Positions 57,259-64,000 of a DNA stretch of 64,000 bases are shown piece after piece. The stretch covers positions 372,001 to 436,000 of the forward strand of contig OX421963.1 in the NCBI GenBank assembly GCA_949128115.1, in the 5' to 3' direction. Position 1 is the stretch's first letter. The number at the start of each line of letters is the position of its first letter. The notes below the pieces were generated by a model. That model had not been told where the DNA came from, searched no databases, and saw only the letters and a list, made by a program, of their open reading frames with translations. The position numbers were made by a program, and so were the translations under genes. This DNA comes from Anaspis maculata. Taxonomy: Eukaryota; Arthropoda; Insecta; Coleoptera; Scraptiidae.

Positions 57259-59340
57259 CTAAGAATTCAAATGAACAATAGGAAAGATGGCCCACCCACC
57301 ACGATGTTTCATTGAGAAGCATTTATACTGGATTTCCTTTATCGAAAATACATCAGTACAACCCACCCCTTTAACTAAGTATATGCCCAATTTTGACGAT
57401 GCAATTGGCTCTGTGTAAAGATCATACATGAATTTGAAAGGAGTACCTGTGCACATATATTTACCATTCAAAACATAAATTGACGCAATAGAGTATATTT
57501 TGTTATTAGTTAGCGAGACGATATTGTTTGGGTTTCTAGTTGAAATATTGAAGTGGGGTAGTAATAACTTTGTACACTTGTAATATTGACGTGATTCGTC
57601 CTCATCGTATACACCTTTTGCTGTTACAGAACTAGTAACTGGCCCCTTGTTTGTGGATGCATTGCCGTAATTGGCCATTTCTGTTAATCGATTGTTGATT
57701 TGGCGAAGGGGATGATTTTTGCCTCTAATTTTCCTTTTTAAAATACCCAGGTGGTTTTCAAAACTAAAACAGCTAAAATCATCCAAACAGCCAAATAAGT
57801 TGACATCATCAATTATATGTAACAAAGAATGTACGTTATATACTACAAAATATTTGTCATAAACTCGAGCACTCTCTGAAACAAACTTTTGTATGGCTTT
57901 TTTGGCAATTTCAAAATAGTCTGTAATGAAACGTTCAAGTTGCAAAATTGTGACGGCAGCATGGAGCAGTACGAAATGTTGGTACCTAGCGCTGCTGACA
58001 TGATTTTTAATGAGTACCAGGCCACAGTAAAGAAGGAAAAATCTGTATTCCGTAGCTTTCCAGCGTTTAACATCAGAAAAAGGACGAATTTTTCTACAAA
58101 AATCATCAGGAACCTTTATACTTTTAATTTCATTATTGATATGTACAACTGACATTTTTGAAATTTTGAAAATGCGCTTTCCTTCCAACCAGTATTTAAG
58201 AAGCCTTTTCGTCACCCCTAGATAAATGAGGTGCATAGGATCTAGAACAAATTCACTGACCAATCCCACATTCAACTTGATTAAGACTGATCTTCCTTTC
58301 ATATGAGCTTCATTGATTTCACCATAATAATCATCATCGCTTCTTAATGAATTTTCACCTCTTACCGGATAGAACCGTTTACTTTCTGAATACTGTGACC
58401 TGATAGTACATCTCTCGCAACCATACACACTGGTGTGACCTTTGATATTTTTCAAAAAGGCCCTAGCAGGAGCATCGCAAGTGAAAAATTTCACTTTGAC
58501 TTCGAAAATTTTATCCAGATATCTTATGCCAGTAAAAAACAATTGTGAACACTCGTCAATGAAGTCACTCAAGTACATTTCAATTGGCGAGGGCTTTCCG
58601 CGCCCACTGAAAATAGCTACAACGAAGGGCTCTTTTTTAACCAAAGAAACGCTACGAATAAGTATGGGCCAAAATTCGGTGGCACTACTGTTGTATATTG
58701 GAATGCCATCTATATTAACTTCCAATTCAATTATTGACACATCTTTCTCTACTCCTCCGTTATTCAACATTTGATTTAAGCCATGTGCAACTCCAAAGTA
58801 TATCATTTCACCATTATCCAAGTTCTTTGTGAAAACTTTTCTCGGAGTACCCAAAATACTACGAGCATCCCTTTTTAGGAACGGATATTCAGGTCGAATA
58901 ATGCCTATCAATTTATTCAAATTGTTATGTGTTATTCCACTATCAACTGCCCACTCCTTGAAATCAATTAAAAATTGTTCTTCCCTACTTGAATTTGATA
59001 CAATACTGTTGATAGGATTTGCACTTTGTGTTACTGAGTCATTTGCATTAAACGGATGAAACATATTGCAATGGTCGAGATCGAATGAATCATTAGGTAA
59101 AACTTCATTTACACCAGAATGCTCAACTTTCAAAACTGGTGGTGGTGATGGACAAGATGAAGTGAGATTTGTACTGTCAGATTTGGGAATACAGCTAACT
59201 TGAACATTTTGTCTCTCGTTAAACAGATTTGTTTCAATTTCCCCAAGACTAATTGAACTCTGTAGCTTTTCTATAGTTTTTTTGACATCGTCAGCAACAG
59301 TTCGTCTCAAGTGACGTTTACTACAGAGCGGTTTTGGCAT
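57259..59340 (-). CDS. TNP2/CACTA-like transposase, intact, ~693 aa
   Basis: An uninterrupted minus-strand frame. I favour the ATG at 59340 (MPKPLCSKRHLRRTVADDVK), because the upstream 37 codons are hydrophobic and a good acceptor ends at 59421. Motifs seen (numbered from that Met) are NIDGIPIY (Asp211), FFTCDAPARAFLKNIKGHT (Asp289), a CERC pair at 308-311, LDPMHLIYLGV at 366-376, RWKATEYRFFLLYCG at 426-440, and NVHSLLHIIDD to FSFENHLG (Glu528). They resemble the TNP2 transposase core and the adjoining DUF4218 region of CACTA-type transposases, in which D, D and E catalyse DNA cleavage; the residue assignment is inference. The first ~115 residues are low complexity. A single large coding exon without stops suggests recent activity. 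Confidence 0.8.
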   Translation of the reverse strand: MPKPLCSKRHLRRTVADDVKKTIEKLQSSISLGEIETNLFNERQNVQVSCIPKSDSTNLTSSCPSPPPVLKVEHSGVNEVLPNDSFDLDHCNMFHPFNANDSVTQSANPINSIVSNSSREEQFLIDFKEWAVDSGITHNNLNKLIGIIRPEYPFLKRDARSILGTPRKVFTKNLDNGEMIYFGVAHGLNQMLNNGGVEKDVSIIELEVNIDGIPIYNSSATEFWPILIRSVSLVKKEPFVVAIFSGRGKPSPIEMYLSDFIDECSQLFFTGIRYLDKIFEVKVKFFTCDAPARAFLKNIKGHTSVYGCERCTIRSQYSESKRFYPVRGENSLRSDDDYYGEINEAHMKGRSVLIKLNVGLVSEFVLDPMHLIYLGVTKRLLKYWLEGKRIFKISKMSVVHINNEIKSIKVPDDFCRKIRPFSDVKRWKATEYRFFLLYCGLVLIKNHVSSARYQHFVLLHAAVTILQLERFITDYFEIAKKAIQKFVSESARVYDKYFVVYNVHSLLHIIDDVNLFGCLDDFSCFSFENHLGILKRKIRGKNHPLRQINNRLTEMANYGNASTNKGPVTSSVTAKGVYDEDESRQYYKCTKLLLPHFNISTRNPNNIVSLTNNKIYSIASIYVLNGKYMCTGTPFKFMYDLYTEPIASSKLGIYLVKGVGCTDVFSIKEIQYKCFSMKHRGGWAIFPIVHLNS

Positions 59341-59420
59341 ATTCAAAATAAATGTCAAACATATGGTGCGATATAAGTACCAAAAAAACGAGCAAAATAT
59401 GGAAGGGATTGAGGACTGTT
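59341..59420 (-). other. 5' leader of the transposase exon with splice acceptor
   Basis: On the minus strand 'tatatttttttcag' ends at 59421, a strong 3' splice site, so the exon probably begins at 59420. The frame stays open from 59420 into the transposase, so translation could start further upstream. Confidence 0.5.
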
Positions 59421-59497
59421 CTGAAAAAAATATACGTTTCATTAGTACCAATAATAATGATTAATATTTTCATATTTAATATATAATATATATAATA

Positions 59498-59884
59498 CAG
59501 GGTGTTTCATAATATATGCGCAGGACTTCAGGATGTGATAGCTCGTCCAAAAATATGAAAAAAAGTTCCTATTAACTTACCCTCTAAAACGCACCATTTT
59601 CGAGATACAGGGTGTTAAAATTTCAAAAAAAAAATCGTTTTTTGCGAATATCTCCGGAACAGTTTATCGTACAGAAAACAGCTTTTGTTGTGAACATTCT
59701 CTACTCATAACAAGCATAAAAAGTTCCGGAGATATTAGCAAAAAACGAAAAATTTTTGAAATTTTAACACCCCGTATCTCGAAAATGGTGCATTTTAGAG
59801 GGTAAGTTAATAGAAACTTTTTTTCATATTTTTGGACGAGCTATCACATCCCGAAGTCCTGCGCATATATTATGAAACACCCTG
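59498..59884. mobile_element. 387-bp foldback MITE, cagggtgtttcat termini
   Basis: 'cagggtgtttcataatatat' is inverted at the right end ('atatattatgaaacaccctg'), flanked by TA. The arms are near-identical for ~150 bp ('gatgtgatagctcgtcc', 'ttaccctctaaaa'). Each arm holds an internal 'gatacagggtgttaaaattt' or its variant. Confidence 0.93.
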
Positions 59885-59886
59885 TA

Positions 59887-60440
59887 TACCGGGTGATCAT
59901 ATGAAAACTTGAAACTTGAAAACAGTTTGAAATTTAACATTTTGACATTGTTTGACATGACACGTCTGAGGGTATGAATTGTTTTTTTCTACGCCCGCTA
60001 GATTTCGAGATATCATAGCCAACTTTCTTATTTCTTATGGACGCCATATTGGTTTTTAACATGTTTGAACTCTCACTTTCAATACCTTTGCAACGATGTA
60101 TCATAACCTTACTTTTGTTTTCTTGCCCTAATTAACTTGCCCAGCTAAGTCGCCAGATTAAATTCCATTTGATTTTTATTAGTGAATTCTTTTGGTTTTA
60201 TTGTTAATGTCTTTCAAAAATAAGTTATAATCGGCTTTAATAAAACAAAATCAGGAGGTGTTAAGCCTCGAGACCTTGCTGGGCTAGTTAATTAGGACAA
60301 GAAAACAAAAGTACAGTTATGATACATCGTTGCAAAGGTATTAAAATAGACAGTTCAAACATGTTAAAATCCAATATGGTGCCCATAAGAAAAACAAAAG
60401 TTGACTATCATATCACTAACTAAAACTAGTGGGTCTGAAA
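59887..60440. mobile_element. Palindromic element next to the foldback MITE
   Basis: Arms at about 59998-60144 and 60284-60430 are inverted: 'gcaacgatgtatcataacct' against 'gttatgatacatcgttgc', 'ttgttttcttgccctaatta' against 'taattaggacaagaaaac', and 'ccatattgg' against 'ccaatatgg'. The outer left end starts 'accgggtgatcatatg'. The right end is not clear. Confidence 0.75.
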
Positions 60441-61070
60441 AAAAAACAAAAGGCTCCAACTGAAATCGAAGTTTTTCAGTTCTTTCAGGATATTTCAGGA
60501 TCGGTCGAAGGTATATCTTGGATTTCTTTACATTATTGAAATGAGCATAAAATGGCGCAATTCATTATTATTATTATTAAATTCAAATAATTAAATTAAT
60601 TAAATTAGTTTATTAATTAAATTAAATTAATTCATTATTATTATTATTTCCGCGACGAGGAACAAGTCATGACTTCTTCACTGGGATAGGTTTTCTTGCC
60701 TTTTTAAAATAAGATACCACCATTTTAGTGAAAAAATCATGACCTTTCTCGATCCAAGTTCAGTGCCCTGTTCCCTGTATGTACCTACATTGAAAGATAT
60801 TGTGTTTTCCATATTCTGGCCATAGGTACCTACTTTGAACTTTGAAACGTGAAAAACAGTCTTGAAAATATTGTTGCCTTCTTATAATAAATTATTCCGC
60901 TTTTATACGTATAACTATACGTATAATATACGTATATTTGACGTAGAATAGACGTATATAATACGCGTAATAACCGTTTTATCCGAGGGTGGTCCGAGGC
61001 TGTAGCGGTTAACGTTCCTTTTCGCATAAGGCCTTAAAATTCGACTAAAAATCAACAGCCTAGACGCTAG
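60441..61070. other. Intergenic or intronic DNA with low-complexity tracts
   Basis: ATT and AATTA tracts fill 60563-60650. 60900-60975 is a run of 'tatacgtataatatacgt', 'gacgtagaatagacgtat' and 'ataatacgcgt' words like those in the arrays at 52 and 62-64 kb. No gene was recognised. It would lie within the first intron of the transposase gene if the 61398 donor is used. Confidence 0.45.
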
Positions 61071-61389
61071 TACTTACCCGGGATGACGGCAGAACCACCA
61101 TAATTCTGTTATAATTATGTAAACATAAATAATATACTACCTTAATTTAGGCGGCCATTTTTGTTCAGCTTACGCAACCCGGAGCCCGAACAGGCAAACT
61201 TCGAGAGGAATGCAAAAATACTCACAGGAAGACGTTCTTTCACCCTGTGCCGCGATTACTCAGAGGTCTGGTAGTGCGGTATCAGAATAATATGCATTAA
61301 AATATGCAATATGCGGCAAGGAACGTGTTGAACGCATGCATGACGATGAATAGCGCCATTTTATACTAAATAGATAGATCGTTTATGTT

Positions 61390-61790
61390 TCGACTTACCG
61401 GCGTTTCCAAGTTTTCGGAGATCCCCACGACGGTTGTTTTCAAGCAACGCCGGTGACGAGTGAGAAGCACTACCAGAGAATAGCACTACAACCAAGGAAG
61501 TCAAGAACCCCAAGAGAAAGTCGAGGAAACGTTTCACCAACAGGTTGACGCGCACGAGCCAAGCTGGAACTGGAGCTTGGATTGGACTGGTTGGAGCAGC
61601 GACCAGCGAGCGAGCGAGCGGCGCGGCCGTCGTTGCATTGTGAAAACGCGGGAACGGAGCGAGTGAGCGTGACAGACGACATGCGGTTCCATCTTTCGGT
61701 CCCGCTCGATTCCGCGGCGGTTCCACTTCCATCAATAACGCGGCAAATTCAAAGCTTATTTCTGTCAGACCCAACTCTACCTTATTGCAC
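61390..61790 (-). promoter_or_regulatory. GC-rich candidate promoter and first exon of the transposase gene
   Basis: A sharp GC/CpG-rich island. On the minus strand it ends in a consensus donor (GCCG then GTAAGT, donor GT at 61398-61397). Splicing to the acceptor at 59421 keeps an open frame: the frame starting at 61774 reaches KLGNAG at the donor and would join EQSSIPSIF. This may be a coding extension or a 5' UTR with a chance frame match (one in three). A second donor, GGGTAAGTA, lies near 61073-61080. A plus-strand frame also crosses the island (61582-62112) but has no recognised domain. Confidence 0.4.
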
Positions 61791-61839
61791 CTGTTATAAA
61801 TTACGCGTTGTTGAGTGCGTTTTTAAGGTCAAAACCTTA

Positions 61840-61902
61840 AAAATAACAATTTTTAAACGTTTATACCACGTCATTGCAAAGCTTGTTAAATGCGTGGTAG
61901 GT
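61840..61902 (-). repeat. Inverted fragment of the 193-bp satellite
   Basis: 'tttaaacgtttataccacgt' followed by 'cattgcaaagctt' is the reverse complement of the start of the array at 62299 ('aagctttgcaatgacgtgg'). It therefore faces the array across about 400 bp. 'cagggtgtttaattttt' at 61912 resembles a MITE left end. Confidence 0.85.
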
Positions 61903-62295
61903 ATACATACAGGGTGTTTAATTTTTTTTTCCGCGAGCTATGGCTCCCTTGTTTATTGTCCGATTTTCGTGAACCAAAAAGTGAATGGAATGGTTTTTCA
62001 AATACTACAAACGAGTTCTGATGTTGATTTTTTTCAGCTTCACCTTCATTGTCAAACGATAGTAAACTTTTTTTTTCAAATTGCAACCTATATTTTTTTT
62101 TCCAAATTCTGATAAAATTATTTTTTCTGAATTCAACTATATGTATAACAAGTTCACTTTTGAGTCAAATTAATGCAGGTAAAAATAAAAAAAAACTTAT
62201 CGGACATTATCAAGCTCAAGTTATCAAAATATTCGAGATTGCCATGGATCCTGTATATGCGTATGAATAAAGTGAAATAAAATAGATAATAAAAT
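61903..62295. other. Spacer between inverted satellite copies
   Basis: AT-rich. It starts with a MITE-like 'tacagggtgtttaatttt' end, but the matching right end was not found. No gene was recognised. Confidence 0.4.
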
Positions 62296-62298
62296 AAC

Positions 62299-63905
62299 AA
62301 GCTTTGCAATGACGTGGTATAAACGTTTAAAAATGGTCATTTGAGCTTTTGGGTATTGCTTTATTCTGTTTTAATACGTATGTGACGCTTATGATACAAT
62401 TTTAATAAACATATTTTACACGTTTATAGTGAGCTTTTAGGTTTTATTTTATACGACTATTATACGCATATAGACCACGCATTTGAAAAGCTTTAGAATG
62501 ACGTGGTATAAACGTTTAAAAATGGTCATTTCAGCTTTTGGGTACAGTTTTATTCTGTTTTAATACGTATATATGTGACGCTTCTAATACAATTTTAATA
62601 AACATATTTTACACGTTTATAGTGAGCTTTTAGGTTTTATTTTATACGACTATTATACGCATATAGACCACGCATTTAAAAAGCTTTAGAATGACGTGGT
62701 ATAAACGTTTAAAAATGGTCATTTCAGCTTTTGGGTACAGTTTTATTCTGTTTTAATACGTATATATGTGACGCTTATAATACAATTGTAATAAACATAT
62801 TTTACACGTTTATAGTAAGCTTTTAGGTTTTATTTTATACGACTATTATACGCATATAGACCACGCATTTAACAAGCTTTGGAATGACGTGGTATAAACG
62901 TTTAAAAATTGTCATTTGAGCTTTTGGGTATTGCTTTATTCTGTTTTAATACGTATATATGTGACGCTTATAATACAATTGTAATAAACATATTTTACAC
63001 GTTTATAGTGAGCTTTTAGGTTTTATTTTATACGACTATTATACGCATATAGACCACGCATTTAACAAGCTTTGGAATGACGTGGTATAAACGTTTAAAA
63101 ATTGTCATTTGAGCTTTTGGGTATTGCTTTATTCTGTTTTAATACGTATATATGTGACGCTTATAATACAATTTTGATAAACATATTTTACACGTTTATA
63201 TTGAGCTTCCAGGTTTTATTTTATACGACTATTATACGCATATAGACCACGCATTTAACAAGCTTTGGAATGACGTGGTATAAACGTTTAAAAATGGCCA
63301 TTTCAGCTTTTAGCTACAGTTTTATTCTGTTTTAATACGTATATATGTGACGCTTATAATACAATTTTAATAAACATATTTTACACGTTTATAGTGAGCT
63401 TTTAGGTTTTATTTTATACGACTATTATACGCATATAGACCACGCATTTAACAAGCTTTGGAATGACGTGGTATAAACGTTTAAAAATTGTCATTTGAGC
63501 TTTTGGGTATTGCTTTATTCTGTTTTAATACGTATATATGTGACGCTTATAATACAATTTTGATAAACATATTTTACACGTTTATATTGAGCTTCCAGGT
63601 TTTATTTTATACGACTATTATACGCATATAGACCACGCATTTAACAAGCTTTGGAATGACGTGGTATAAACGTTTAAAAATGGTCATTTCAGCTTTCAGC
63701 TACAGTTTGATTCTGTTTTAATACGTATATATGTGACGCTTATAATACAATTTTGATCAACGTATTTTACACGTTTACAGAGAGCTTTTAGGTTTTATTT
63801 TATACGACAATTATACGCATTTACAACACGCATTTAACACGCTTCTAAATGACGTAATATAAACGTTGAAAATTGATCGCAGGTCTTTTTTAGTATCAAT
63901 TTTAT
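62299..63905 (+). repeat. 193-bp satellite, about nine copies
   Basis: 'aagctttggaatgacgtggt' or a variant starts at 62299, 62488, 62681, 62874, 63067, 63260, 63453, 63646 and about 63839, so the period is 193 bp after a 189-bp first unit. Units share 'gttttaatacgtatatatgt', 'ttttacacgtttatagtgag' and 'acgactattatacgcatata'. Copies at 63260 and 63646 share 'cagctacagttt' variants and those at 63067 and 63453 share 'ttgataaacat', hinting at a two-unit period. The last unit is diverged. The array may extend past the window. Confidence 0.97.
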
Positions 63906-64000
63906 ACGTTGATGGACCACGACTATAAATGGTTGAAAATAGACAAATTTTACACGTATAGAATAGATTTTCAGGTGTATTAATATTCCACTTTAAGACG

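Noticed and set aside
58442..59059. Plus-strand frames opposite the transposase
   Set aside because: Antisense shadows of a well-supported coding frame.
62299..63905. CRISPR-like regular repeat
   Set aside because: Whole 193-bp units repeat without unique spacers, in a eukaryotic context; it is a satellite.

Overview
This window looks like nuclear DNA of an insect, probably a hemipteran-type, repeat-rich genome; the species cannot be fixed from the sequence. The reasons are AT-rich intergenic DNA, short GT-AG introns, an arthropod-type DUF4806 gene, dense MITEs with TA or 8-bp target duplications, a tRNA-type SINE, decayed LINE and Gypsy pieces, and several kb of satellite and minisatellite arrays. 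There is no bacterial or phage character, no rRNA gene, no convincing functional tRNA and no CRISPR. Most of the 64 kb is not protein-coding.

Layout. 1-1.83 kb: a ~330-bp degenerate tandem repeat. 1.83-3.14 and 7.34-8.58 kb: two blocks of a ~470-bp higher-order repeat built from hairpin modules. 3.4-4.0 kb: three relics of the Gypsy reverse-transcriptase MPFG motif. 6.0-6.8, 15.5-18.1 and a trace at 26.4 kb: a GGGGGC-rich repeat family, inverted after 16.9 kb. 8.6-9.3, 21.1-23.2 and 39.0-40.8 kb: an 'agaaatct' minisatellite with a ~1.43-kb higher-order period. 20.4-24.9 kb: three further short-period arrays and a LINE RT fragment. 11.2-12.9 kb: nested MITEs. 36.1-39.0 and 47.07-51.06 kb: two long foldback structures. 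34.1-35.5, 51.2-51.9 and 61.4-61.8 kb: GC-rich islands. 41.35 kb: a hammerhead-ribozyme-like motif of the Penelope-element type. 44.1-45.25 kb: a 5'-truncated LINE. 62.3-63.9 kb: a 193-bp satellite.

The only well-supported intact genes lie on the minus strand between 53.3 and 61.8 kb. One is an eight-exon, 411-residue DUF4806 protein (56256 to 53354). The other is an uninterrupted ~693-residue transposase-like protein (59340 to 57259) with TNP2/CACTA-like features. A good splice acceptor at 59421 and a donor at 61398 in a GC-rich island suggest a spliced 5' leader for the transposase gene. Same orientation, close spacing and flanking arrays rich in ACG/TATA words suggest that the two genes could form one two-gene DNA transposon, with the DUF4806 protein as accessory factor. 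That link is inference: the termini were not found.
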